From positions 1,737,501 through 1,801,500 of the forward strand of contig NZ_CAHJXM010000001.1 of NCBI RefSeq assembly GCF_903645295.1: 64,000 nucleotides of DNA, read 5' to 3'. This DNA is from Bacillus sp. Marseille-Q1617. Its GTDB lineage: Bacteria; Bacillota; Bacilli; Bacillales; Bacillaceae_B. Made by a program: the position numbers and the translations under genes. The notes under the pieces were generated by a model. The model had not been told where the DNA came from, did not search any database, and saw nothing but the letters and a program-made list of their open reading frames with translations. Positions 56,466 to 64,000 of the stretch are shown here, piece after piece; position 1 is the first letter of the stretch, and each line of letters opens with the position of its first letter.

Positions 56466-58853
56466 ATGAATGGGGGAATAGAGCTTCAACCGTTAAAAAA
56501 GAAAAAACGGATAGCTATTTTATTTTGGACGCTCGGGATATTGGTGTTTCTTGCGGGAGGGGGAATCATTGGGGTTAACTTCTATGTGGAGAGGTCATTA
56601 CCCTTGACTTCCGGAACGATAGCTTTAAACGGATTGTCTCAAGATGTGGAGGTTATCAGGGACGAACAAGGTGTACCTCATATATCGGCAGAAACAGAAA
56701 AGGACTTGTTCATTGCCCAGGGATATGTTCAGGCTCAAGACCGATTATTCCAAATGGATTTAAGCAGAAGGCAGGCTTCGGGACAATTAAGTGAAATCAT
56801 AGGGAAAAAAACCGTTGAAAGGGACAAATTCTTTCGGACTTTAGGGCTCAAGAGGGCTGCGGAAGTATCCTATACAGCCTATCCCGATGAAGCGAAACAG
56901 ATCCTGGAATGGTATGCAGAAGGCGTCAATGCGTACATGAAGGAAGCAGAAGAAGAGGGCCGGCTGCCGGTCGAATTCACTCTCTTGGGATACAAGCCAA
57001 AAAAATGGACGCCAATCGATTCATTGACCATCGGAAAATATATGGCATTCGATTTAGGCGGGCATTGGCATGGACAGGCATTCAGGTATTGGGCGCTGAA
57101 GAACCTCTCTGAGGACAAGGCATTTGACCTGTTCCCGTCATATCCGGAAGGTGCACCTGAAATCCTCTCCTCCATCAAGGAGCTTTCAATCGATATAGAA
57201 GACTCTTTTGCCGGAGCGGTCATTCCACCGGAATTTAACGGCAGCAACAATTGGGTGGTTAGCGGGGAGAAAACGGCAAGCGGAAAGCCTTTATTGGCTG
57301 ATGATCCGCATTTATCTCTCGGTACGCCTTCCATTTGGTATCAGATGCATTTAAAAGCCCCCGAAATGAATGTAAGTGGAGTCATCTTCGCTGGAATTCC
57401 GGGAATCATCTTAGGTCATAATGAAAAAATCGCTTGGGGAGTAACAAATACAGGTCCGGACGTTCAAGATTTATATATAGAAAAAAAACATGAACAAGAT
57501 TCAACACTTTTTCTATATGATGATCGGTGGGAAGAAGCGACCGTTATTCAGGAACCGATCACTGTAAAGGGGGAGGAAGTGATTCCTTATGAAGTGGTCA
57601 TCACCAGACATGGCCCTGTTATTTCAGATTTTGCCCATCAAACGGATAAGGAACATGCGCTCTCACTCAGGTGGACCGCTTTAGATCCAGGTCTCGAACT
57701 GCAGGCGATCATAAATATTAATAAAGCAAATAATTGGGAAGAATTCGAGAAGGCACTGGAGGATTTTCATACACCTACTCAAAACTTTGTCTTTGCCGCA
57801 AAGGATGGAACGATTGCATATAAAGCGAATGGGAAAATACCAATTCGTAATAAAGGAGACGGATTGATACCGGCTCCAGGGTGGGATCCGGATTATGAAT
57901 GGAAAGGATTTGTGCCATTTGATGAACTGCCTTCGATTGTCAACCCCGAAAAAGGGTTTATAGCTACCGCGAACAATAAAGTCATTGATGACAGTTATCC
58001 CTATCATATCAGTCATCACTGGGCTCAACCTTACAGGTACATGAGAATTGCTCAGTATTTGGAACAAAAGGAAGACTTAACGATACAGGATATGAAAAAT
58101 CTTCAAATGGACCAAATTAATTTGCACGCTGCAGAGTTTGTACCGATTTTATTAAGGGATATAAAAGATAAAGATTTGACGTCAGGCCAAAGCCAAGCTG
58201 TTAAAGTGCTTGAAGAGTGGGACTATAAAGATGATAAATCCGAAGCAGCACCGTTGTTGTTTCACACTTGGATGAACACGTTATCAATGGATATGTTTGA
58301 AAAAGAAATACCAAAGGAAATGATGGATCTTTTTGAAGGGCGTCAAAGTATAGTAGATGAAATGCTGAGAAAAGCTCATGAAGGGGAAGTATCCTCATGG
58401 TTTGAACCATTTGGCGGATATCAATCGTATCTGCAGAAATCATTGGATGCTGCCATAAGTGAAATTGGGGAACGGTATGGTTCTTCCATGGAACAATGGA
58501 AATGGGGCGATTACCACAAGGTTTATTTTGAGCATCCCATGTCAAGTGCCTCTCCGCTTTTAGAACGGTTCTTCAATAGTAAAGATCCGGTTCCCGTCGG
58601 CGGAAGCAGGGTCACTGTCCAGGCAGCGAGTTATAATCAAGATGGGGTCGTCAACCATGGTGCCTCATGGAGATTTGTTGTAGACACTGCAAACCTTACA
58701 GAAGGATATCATATTGTGGGACCTGGGCTGGCCGGCCACTTCAAGAGTGAATGGTACGATAATCAAATTGATGCGTGGGTACAGGGGGAGTATCATAAAA
58801 CGTCATTGACTGATGTAAACAGTGAAAATAAATTAGTGTTGAAAGCTGAATGA
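56466..58853 (+). CDS. Penicillin acylase family protein (Ntn hydrolase)
   Basis: A 795-residue protein with an N-terminal membrane anchor (about 18-40, FWTLGILVFLAGGGIIGVNF). The alpha-chain region is VIRDEQGVPHISAETEKDLF. Self-cleavage would occur before Ser260 in NGSNNWVVSGEKTASGKPLL, leaving a catalytic N-terminal Ser, as in penicillin G acylase and AHL acylases. Asn in VTNTGPDVQD fits the oxyanion role. A linker of about 25 residues before Ser260 would be removed. Substrate (penicillin, acyl-homoserine lactone or other amide) is not predictable. Own terminator on both sides. Confidence 0.87.
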   Translation: MNGGIELQPLKKKKRIAILFWTLGILVFLAGGGIIGVNFYVERSLPLTSGTIALNGLSQDVEVIRDEQGVPHISAETEKDLFIAQGYVQAQDRLFQMDLSRRQASGQLSEIIGKKTVERDKFFRTLGLKRAAEVSYTAYPDEAKQILEWYAEGVNAYMKEAEEEGRLPVEFTLLGYKPKKWTPIDSLTIGKYMAFDLGGHWHGQAFRYWALKNLSEDKAFDLFPSYPEGAPEILSSIKELSIDIEDSFAGAVIPPEFNGSNNWVVSGEKTASGKPLLADDPHLSLGTPSIWYQMHLKAPEMNVSGVIFAGIPGIILGHNEKIAWGVTNTGPDVQDLYIEKKHEQDSTLFLYDDRWEEATVIQEPITVKGEEVIPYEVVITRHGPVISDFAHQTDKEHALSLRWTALDPGLELQAIININKANNWEEFEKALEDFHTPTQNFVFAAKDGTIAYKANGKIPIRNKGDGLIPAPGWDPDYEWKGFVPFDELPSIVNPEKGFIATANNKVIDDSYPYHISHHWAQPYRYMRIAQYLEQKEDLTIQDMKNLQMDQINLHAAEFVPILLRDIKDKDLTSGQSQAVKVLEEWDYKDDKSEAAPLLFHTWMNTLSMDMFEKEIPKEMMDLFEGRQSIVDEMLRKAHEGEVSSWFEPFGGYQSYLQKSLDAAISEIGERYGSSMEQWKWGDYHKVYFEHPMSSASPLLERFFNSKDPVPVGGSRVTVQAASYNQDGVVNHGASWRFVVDTANLTEGYHIVGPGLAGHFKSEWYDNQIDAWVQGEYHKTSLTDVNSENKLVLKAE

Positions 58854-58859
58854 ATGGGG

Positions 58860-58900
58860 GTCTGATATCCTTCTTGGAATGAAGGATATCAGACTATTTT
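58860..58900 (+). terminator. Terminator of the penicillin acylase gene
   Basis: GTCTGATATCCTTC (58860-58873) pairs perfectly with GAAGGATATCAGAC (58881-58894), then ATTTT. Confidence 0.85.
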
Positions 58901-59012
58901 AATTGAACATGATTAAAAATATTGAAAAAGGTTATACTTACAAGATGTGATTTTTAAGACTATTATGGTACGATAATGTGTAAGGAAGATTTACATAGAA
59001 AGCAGTGAAAGT

Positions 59013-59969
59013 ATGGCTCATGCTACCAAACAAAAATTGATCGTACTCATCGGTCCGACTGCTGTTGGAAAAACCAAAACAAGCATTCATCTTGCCAATA
59101 CGTTCAATGCAGAAATCATAAGCGGGGATTCTATGCAAATTTATAAAGGCATGGATATCGGTACTGCTAAAATAACAGAAAAAGAGATGGCAGGGGTTCC
59201 GCATCATTTAATTGATATTAGAGACCCCATGGAACCGTTTTCTGCTGCAGAATTCCAACAGCTTGTCAGAGGTAAAATATCGGAGATTCATTCTCGTGGG
59301 AAAATGCCCATGATTGTAGGGGGTACAGGGTTATATATACAATCTGTCATTTTCGATTATCAGTTTACGGAGGCACCGGGAGATGCTGAGTATCGTTTTA
59401 GTCTCGAAAAAGAAGTGAAGGAAAACGGTATTGCACCCTTGTATGATGACTTGCGACGCATTGATCCGGAAGCTGCAAGAAATATCCACCCTAACAATAC
59501 ACGGAGGGTCATCCGCGCTTTGGAGATTTACCATTGTACCGGTAAGACGATGACCGATTATCAGGTAGGTCAATCTCATGAATTGCTTTATGACACAGCG
59601 TTGATTGGTTTGAACATGGACAGGGAAAAGCTTTATGACCGCATAAACAGGAGAGTCGATCTCATGCTCGATGAAGGACTCCTGGAAGAAGTTAAAACTC
59701 TTTTTGATCTTGGAGTGCGGGAGGTTCAATCCGTTCAAGCTATCGGGTATAAAGAGATATATGAATACTTGGAAGGAAATATAAGCCTGGAGCGGGCAAT
59801 CGAGGATCTTAAGCAGAATTCCAGGAGATATGCAAAAAGGCAGTTAACGTGGTTTCGCAATAAGATGGATGTAAACTGGTTTGATGTGACCGATGAAAAT
59901 CATCATCAAAAAATTATCAAGGAGATTTCCGAATTTATTGCAGGAAAGCTTAAACTAAAGTCGAATTAG
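59013..59969 (+). CDS. miaA: tRNA dimethylallyltransferase
   Basis: A 318-residue enzyme. P-loop [11 protein letters not shown] (residues 13-23), [48 protein letters not shown], then [17 protein letters not shown] and [14 protein letters not shown]. It adds the dimethylallyl group to A37 of tRNAs reading UNN codons; MiaB (24.9 kb) then methylthiolates it. The site before ATG is weak. Hfq follows after 29 bases, the widely kept miaA-hfq pair. Confidence 0.95.
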   Translation: MAHATKQKLIVLIGPTAVGKTKTSIHLANTFNAEIISGDSMQIYKGMDIGTAKITEKEMAGVPHHLIDIRDPMEPFSAAEFQQLVRGKISEIHSRGKMPMIVGGTGLYIQSVIFDYQFTEAPGDAEYRFSLEKEVKENGIAPLYDDLRRIDPEAARNIHPNNTRRVIRALEIYHCTGKTMTDYQVGQSHELLYDTALIGLNMDREKLYDRINRRVDLMLDEGLLEEVKTLFDLGVREVQSVQAIGYKEIYEYLEGNISLERAIEDLKQNSRRYAKRQLTWFRNKMDVNWFDVTDENHHQKIIKEISEFIAGKLKLKSN

Positions 59970-59998
59970 TAAGTAGAGATAGAGGAGGAGGACTAAAC

Positions 59999-60232
59999 AT
60001 GAAACAATCCATTAATATTCAAGATCAATTTCTCAACCAATTGCGTAAAGACAATTCACTTTGTACGGTATTCCTTTTGAATGGCTTCCAAATCCGCGGT
60101 CATGTCAAGGGGTTTGATAATTTTACCGTTCTATTTGAATGTGAAGGGAAACAGCAGCTTGTTTATAAGCATGCGATTTCAACATTCGCTCCTCAGCGAA
60201 ATGTTCAAATAAATTTTGAAGATAGTAATTAA
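59999..60232 (+). CDS. hfq: RNA chaperone Hfq
   Basis: A 77-residue Sm-like protein. Sm1: [20 protein letters not shown], then [20 protein letters not shown]; Sm2: [18 protein letters not shown], with the YKHA form of the YKHAI motif of the RNA-binding proximal face. Hexameric ring that binds small RNAs. Very strong AGGAGGAGG. Ends in a short acidic tail, as in Bacillus. Confidence 0.96.
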   Translation: MKQSINIQDQFLNQLRKDNSLCTVFLLNGFQIRGHVKGFDNFTVLFECEGKQQLVYKHAISTFAPQRNVQINFEDSN

Positions 60233-60269
60233 ACGTTTAGTTCTGGTTCTAACTGATTAAACCTGACAG

Positions 60270-60303
60270 AGCTGCCTGATGTGATTCGGGCAGCTTTTTT
60301 ATT
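60270..60303 (+). terminator. Terminator of miaA-hfq
   Basis: AGCTGCC (60270-60276) pairs with GGCAGCT (60289-60295), then six T. Confidence 0.88.
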
Positions 60304-60381
60304 TTTGGGATGAAAATCATACATTTAATTAATGAAAAGAGTAATGTTTGAATAGAATGATATGAGAATCCATCTGGTTGT

Positions 60382-60410
60382 TTCCCCTTTCACTACCATA
60401 ATAAGGGGAA
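60382..60410. other. Stem-loop in the hfq-spoVK gap
   Basis: TTCCCCTT (60382-60389) pairs perfectly with AAGGGGAA (60403-60410). No T-run. The 388-bp gap 60233-60620 otherwise holds the hfq terminator and AT-rich sequence where a sporulation (SigE-type) promoter would be expected; I cannot place one with confidence. Confidence 0.4.
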
Positions 60411-60620
60411 GGCGGGTTCGATTCTTGTTCGATGGTAATAATGTTCAGATTTCTGTATATTTCTCGGGAAAGCGCAAGATATGACACAATTCTGCGTTTT
60501 TTTCATTTACTTTTCTTTCATGGATGTCGGTATGTCGAAATAGAGAAGAGGATAAATAGGCGTTTGTCACCCAAAAGGCCTCAAAGAGTATACTGTCTGT
60601 AGAATGGTGAGGTGAAATTT

Positions 60621-61577
60621 TTGGAACAACAACCAATGAGAATGAAAAATAATGGACAAATAAGTATTGTGCTTAATTCACAGAAACGTAATTCAGTACG
60701 GGATACACTTAAGCCCGATACCCTGCCCCAATCATTTCCTCAAGAGCATGTGGCATTAAAGGAGATCGAAGAAGAGTTAGGGTCTCTTGTCGGAATGGAA
60801 GAAATGAAAAAGATGGTGAAAGAAATTTATGCATGGATATATGTGAATAAAAAGCGTGAAGCAATGGGGTTGAAAGCAGGTAAGCAAGCTCTTCATATGA
60901 TGTTTAAAGGGAATCCGGGTACAGGGAAGACGACTGTAGCAAGAATAATCGGCAAATTATTTTTAAAGATGAATGTGTTATCAAAAGGTCATTTAATCGA
61001 AGCTGAGAGGGCAGACTTGGTCGGGGAGTACATCGGTCATACTGCCCAAAAAACAAGGGACTTGATCAAAAAATCATTAGGCGGGATCTTATTCATCGAT
61101 GAAGCGTATTCCTTGGGAAGAGGGGGAGAAAAGGATTTCGGGAAGGAAGCGATCGATACCCTTGTTAAACATATGGAAGACAAACAACATGAGTTCATCC
61201 TCATACTTGCGGGTTATTCAAAGGAAATGGATCATTTCCTCACGTTAAACCCGGGGCTTCAGTCCAGGTTTCCGCTGGTGTTTCATTTTCCAGATTATTC
61301 CGTAGATCAATTGATGGAAATCGGAAAGCGGATGCTTGACGAAAAGCAATACTTATTAAGTTCAGATGCCGAAAGGAAGATCCGTGAGCATTTGCACTCA
61401 GCAAAAAATTCACTGTCACCCATGGCATTTTCAAATGGGAGATACGTTAGAAACATATTGGAAAAATCGATCCGCGCCCAAGCGATGAGACTTCTCTTGG
61501 AGAATTGTTACAGCAGGAATGATTTAATCACCATCAGAAGCAATGATCTGATTTTTACTAAAAGTACTGCAGATTAA
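60621..61577 (+). CDS. spoVK: Stage V sporulation protein K (AAA+ ATPase)
   Basis: A 318-residue CbxX/CfxQ-type AAA+ protein. LGSLVGMEEMKKMVKEIYAW, Walker A GNPGTGKT near 97, Walker B GILFIDEAYSL, sensor region LILAGYSKEM and arginine finger area NPGLQSRF. Needed for spore maturation in the mother cell in B. subtilis. TTG 60621 was chosen with GGTGAGGTG 6 bases before; GTG 60612 falls within that site. The position after hfq is conserved. Confidence 0.92.
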   Translation: MEQQPMRMKNNGQISIVLNSQKRNSVRDTLKPDTLPQSFPQEHVALKEIEEELGSLVGMEEMKKMVKEIYAWIYVNKKREAMGLKAGKQALHMMFKGNPGTGKTTVARIIGKLFLKMNVLSKGHLIEAERADLVGEYIGHTAQKTRDLIKKSLGGILFIDEAYSLGRGGEKDFGKEAIDTLVKHMEDKQHEFILILAGYSKEMDHFLTLNPGLQSRFPLVFHFPDYSVDQLMEIGKRMLDEKQYLLSSDAERKIREHLHSAKNSLSPMAFSNGRYVRNILEKSIRAQAMRLLLENCYSRNDLITIRSNDLIFTKSTAD

Positions 61578-61610
61578 TAATGATTGATAGGTGTAATCCT
61601 ATGAAAACAT

Positions 61611-61643
61611 AAAAAAAGCATTCATATAAATGAATGCTTTTTT
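61611..61643. terminator. Bidirectional terminator between spoVK and the TRIC gene
   Basis: AAAAAAAGCATTCAT pairs perfectly with ATGAATGCTTTTTT; A- and T-runs on both sides serve the convergent genes. Confidence 0.88.
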
Positions 61644-61651
61644 ATGTTGAA

Positions 61652-62260
61652 TCACCCATGTGCCCGGAGACTTCTATTGGGTAATCGCCATTTATACAAG
61701 TATGACAGGACACGCAGCGCTGTCGTCAGAATGAATAAAGTGTAGAGTTCAAATGAAGAACTTGCAATCCCGAGACCAACAGCTGCACCGCACAATACCG
61801 CCCAGACAGCATATATTTCAGAACGTAGAACAAGGGGCTTTCTCCCGGCTAGAAGATCACGGATGATACCTCCGCCGCTTCCAGTCAGAACGGCCGCCAC
61901 AATGACTGCTGATAGTGGATGACTCATTTCAGACGCATATAAGGCACCCTGAATTGCAAAAGCAGAAAGGCCTACGGCATCAAAAAAGTTTCCCCAGCGC
62001 CTCCAATGTTTTAACAGGTTATTCGGAAATATAAAAACAGCCGTTATGGCTAGAAGGGCAATTTGAAACAGCATCCCCTGTTCCCATAAAGCGGAAACCG
62101 GAACACCGATAAGTAAATTCCTGATGGCCCCACCGCCAAAAGCAGTGACGATCCCCAGTATATATACACCTAGAATGTCATATTCTTCTTCCATGGCTAT
62201 GATGGCACCAGATACAGCAAATGCAATGGTTCCGATGATACTCAAAACTTCCCAGGTCAT
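61652..62260 (-). CDS. TRIC-type cation channel family protein (UPF0126)
   Basis: A 202-residue membrane protein with about seven helices in two related halves, each with the glycine-rich motif: VTAFGGGAIRNLLIG and LTGSGGGIIRDLLAG. Prokaryotic TRIC channels of this family form trimeric potassium-selective pores. ATG at 62260 was chosen because AGGAGG (complement of 62268-62273) precedes it; a longer frame to 62362 adds a non-hydrophobic stretch without a site. It lies against the direction of spoVK and hflX. Confidence 0.88.
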   Translation of the reverse strand: MTWEVLSIIGTIAFAVSGAIIAMEEEYDILGVYILGIVTAFGGGAIRNLLIGVPVSALWEQGMLFQIALLAITAVFIFPNNLLKHWRRWGNFFDAVGLSAFAIQGALYASEMSHPLSAVIVAAVLTGSGGGIIRDLLAGRKPLVLRSEIYAVWAVLCGAAVGLGIASSSFELYTLFILTTALRVLSYLYKWRLPNRSLRAHG

Positions 62261-62449
62261 ACTCAAGCCTCCTAACCCTATACGTAATCTATGTAGACAA
62301 ATTACTAATCTCTTTAATTCAAACATACTGATTTTATCATGAAAAAATTCATTTGTAACCATTTTTCATGACTTTAAACATAGTGTTTGTGAATTACTTT
62401 TGATAAGATGGGATTTATACAACAATACGAATCGAAAGAAGGGTGCTTA

Positions 62450-63718
62450 TTGAAAAAAGATATGAAGGAAAAAATCCTGTTAGTCGGTTGTCAGCTGGAA
62501 GAAGATGACCTCCGCTTTCAATATAGCATGAAAGAGCTTGAAGAGTTGACTGAGACGGCTCAGGGGGAAGTGCTGGCGGTATTATCTCAAAAAAGGGACC
62601 GGATTCATCCGAGTACATATATAGGAAAAGGAAAGGTAGAGGAGCTTTCGGCTCTGGAAGATCAGTTTGAGCCTGACATCATCATTTTCAATGATGAGCT
62701 TTCCCCCAGTCAGATACGAAATCTGTCAAAAGAGCTGGATGCACGGGTCATTGACCGGACTCAGCTTATTTTGGATATATTCGCTCAGCGGGCCAGGTCA
62801 CGTGAAGGGAAGCTGCAGGTAGAATTAGCTCAGCTTCAGTACCTGCTTCCACGCTTAATCGGACAAGGTACTTCCCTTTCAAGGCTGGGTGGGGGAATCG
62901 GTACAAGAGGACCCGGTGAAACCAAGCTCGAAAGCGACAGAAGACATATCCACCGCAGAATCGATGACATCAAAAAGCAGCTTCAAACGATTGTGGAGCA
63001 TCGGGAAAGATATCGTGAAAGAAGAAAGAAAAATAAAGCCTTTCAAGCAGCCCTCGTCGGGTACACGAATGCAGGTAAGTCCACCTTATTCAACCGCCTT
63101 TCGGTAGCTGATTCGTATGAAGAGGACCAGCTCTTTGCCACATTGGATCCGATGACAAGGAAAATGGTGTTACCCAGCGGCTATTATACCTTACTGACGG
63201 ATACTGTGGGATTCATACAAGATCTGCCTACCTCCCTCATAGCAGCCTTTCGCTCCACTCTTGAAGAAGTGAAAGAAGCTGATCTCCTTCTACATGTAGT
63301 GGATAGTTCGAATCCCGATTACCATCAGCATGAAGAAACCGTACTATCGCTCCTTAAGGACCTTGGAATGGAAGGTTTGCCCGTGCTGACGGTTTACAAT
63401 AAGCGGGATATAAGTCATCCTGAGTTTGTGCCGGTGAGTGGTGCAGGTCAGATCATGGTCAGCGCCATAGATAGTGAAGACCGTAAACAGCTGTTATTAA
63501 AGGTTGAAGAGATGGTTAAGAATCAAATGGATCCTTATCACGTAATGATACCTGCAAGTGAAGGGAAGGTTCTCTCGCAGCTTAAGAATGAAACAATTTT
63601 AAAAAAACTCGAATTCCTGGAGGAATCCCAATCGTACGAAATAGTCGGGTATCATCTTGAAGATCACCAAATAAGAGGAAGCATCAAGAAATTTCAAAAG
63701 CAGAAGGGAAGCAAGTAA
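62450..63718 (+). CDS. hflX: GTPase HflX
   Basis: A 422-residue ribosome-associated GTPase (YnbA in B. subtilis). N-terminal HflX domain with [13 protein letters not shown] and [15 protein letters not shown]. The linker helix region is [21 protein letters not shown] domain: G1 GYTNAGKST near 220, G3 DTVGF, G4 NKRD. It splits stalled or hibernating 70S ribosomes. TTG 62450 was chosen (GAAGGGTG a few bases upstream); ATG 62408 and ATG 62462 lack a good site. Its stop overlaps ynbB by one base (TAATG). Confidence 0.9.
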   Translation: MKKDMKEKILLVGCQLEEDDLRFQYSMKELEELTETAQGEVLAVLSQKRDRIHPSTYIGKGKVEELSALEDQFEPDIIIFNDELSPSQIRNLSKELDARVIDRTQLILDIFAQRARSREGKLQVELAQLQYLLPRLIGQGTSLSRLGGGIGTRGPGETKLESDRRHIHRRIDDIKKQLQTIVEHRERYRERRKKNKAFQAALVGYTNAGKSTLFNRLSVADSYEEDQLFATLDPMTRKMVLPSGYYTLLTDTVGFIQDLPTSLIAAFRSTLEEVKEADLLLHVVDSSNPDYHQHEETVLSLLKDLGMEGLPVLTVYNKRDISHPEFVPVSGAGQIMVSAIDSEDRKQLLLKVEEMVKNQMDPYHVMIPASEGKVLSQLKNETILKKLEFLEESQSYEIVGYHLEDHQIRGSIKKFQKQKGSK

Positions 63719-64000
63719 TGTTTGAACAATTAGTGCATGGAGAGGTTTTAAAACCTCTGGTAAATAAAGTGGAAACCTCAATTCATTCAATACATAAAGG
63801 GATTGATGAACGTGCTGAGATGAATCAGTTCAAAGTACTCAGATCGTTTCAAAAGCACAAAGTAAGTGACTCGCACTTCATCCCGTCTACCGGCTACGGG
63901 TATGACGATATAGGCCGGGACACGCTTGAAAGTATCTACGCAGATGTCTTCGGCGGTGAAGCCGGATTGGTCAGGTCTCAAATCATTTCAGGGACACATG
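63718..64000 (+). CDS. ynbB: YnbB, PLP-dependent methionine gamma-lyase family protein (5' part)
   Basis: Open from ATG 63718 to the window end, 94 codons seen. It reads [20 protein letters not shown], then FIPSTGYGYDDIGRDTLESI and GEAGLVRSQIISGTH, the start of the YnbB/aluminium-resistance family of PLP enzymes. Overlaps the hflX stop by one base. In B. subtilis it is followed by glnR and glnA; those would lie outside. The PLP lysine is not in view. Confidence 0.9.
   Translation, partial: MFEQLVHGEVLKPLVNKVETSIHSIHKGIDERAEMNQFKVLRSFQKHKVSDSHFIPSTGYGYDDIGRDTLESIYADVFGGEAGLVRSQIISGTH

Overview
This window is a chromosomal segment of a spore-forming member of the Bacillaceae. The evidence is moderately low GC, strong AGGAGG ribosome binding sites, many GTG/TTG starts, and the sporulation genes spoIIIE, spoVS, cotE and spoVK. 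The gene order is the one familiar from Bacillus subtilis between spoIIIE and ynbB. The genus cannot be fixed from the sequence alone.

Layout. 1-6.8 kb: 3' end of spoIIIE, a HutC-type GntR regulator (ymfC) and a Bmp-type nucleoside ABC importer (nupNOPQ-like). 7.2-15 kb: ymfF, ymfH, ymfI, ymfJ, ymfK, rodZ (ymfM), pgsA and cinA. 15-19.6 kb: recA with a LexA box, rny, ymdB and spoVS. 19.7-27.7 kb: an M19 dipeptidase, korAB (2-oxoacid:ferredoxin oxidoreductase), a coiled-coil gene of unknown function on the minus strand, miaB, ricA (ymcA) and cotE. 27.8-33.5 kb: a YeiH-type transporter, topB, an ankyrin-repeat protein and a short CstA-type peptide/pyruvate transporter.

33.9-45.9 kb is a catabolic block. 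It encodes beta-ureidopropionase, the two subunits of NAD(P)-dependent dihydropyrimidine dehydrogenase, dihydropyrimidinase, an NCS1 transporter, two unrecognised small proteins, a PucR-type regulator, CoA-acylating (methyl)malonate-semialdehyde dehydrogenase and an omega-aminotransferase. Together these would import uracil or thymine, reduce and open the ring, release beta-alanine (or 3-aminoisobutyrate), and carry it through the semialdehyde to acetyl- or propionyl-CoA. A strong CcpA-type cre lies just before the first gene.

46-49.6 kb: a VOC protein, a frameshifted VanW gene, a divergent secreted protein with an L,D-transpeptidase-like HG...HxC arrangement, a DedA protein, and about 350 bp of tandem 125-bp intergenic repeats. 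49.6-54.1 kb: mutS and mutL. 54.3-58.9 kb: an accessory insertion between mutL and miaA with a membrane-anchored FAD oxidoreductase, a six-helix half-MFS protein and a penicillin acylase. 59-64 kb: miaA, hfq, spoVK, a TRIC-type channel (minus strand), hflX (ynbA) and the 5' part of ynbB.

No rRNA or tRNA gene, CRISPR array, transposase or prophage was seen. The most interesting non-coding signals are: the tandem repeats, whose central hairpin arms change sequence but stay complementary; a possible antiterminator/terminator switch between spoVS and the dipeptidase; a perfect 20-bp palindrome before the FAD oxidoreductase; a shared 13-bp motif before ymfC and before nupO; and paired palindromes before the CstA gene.
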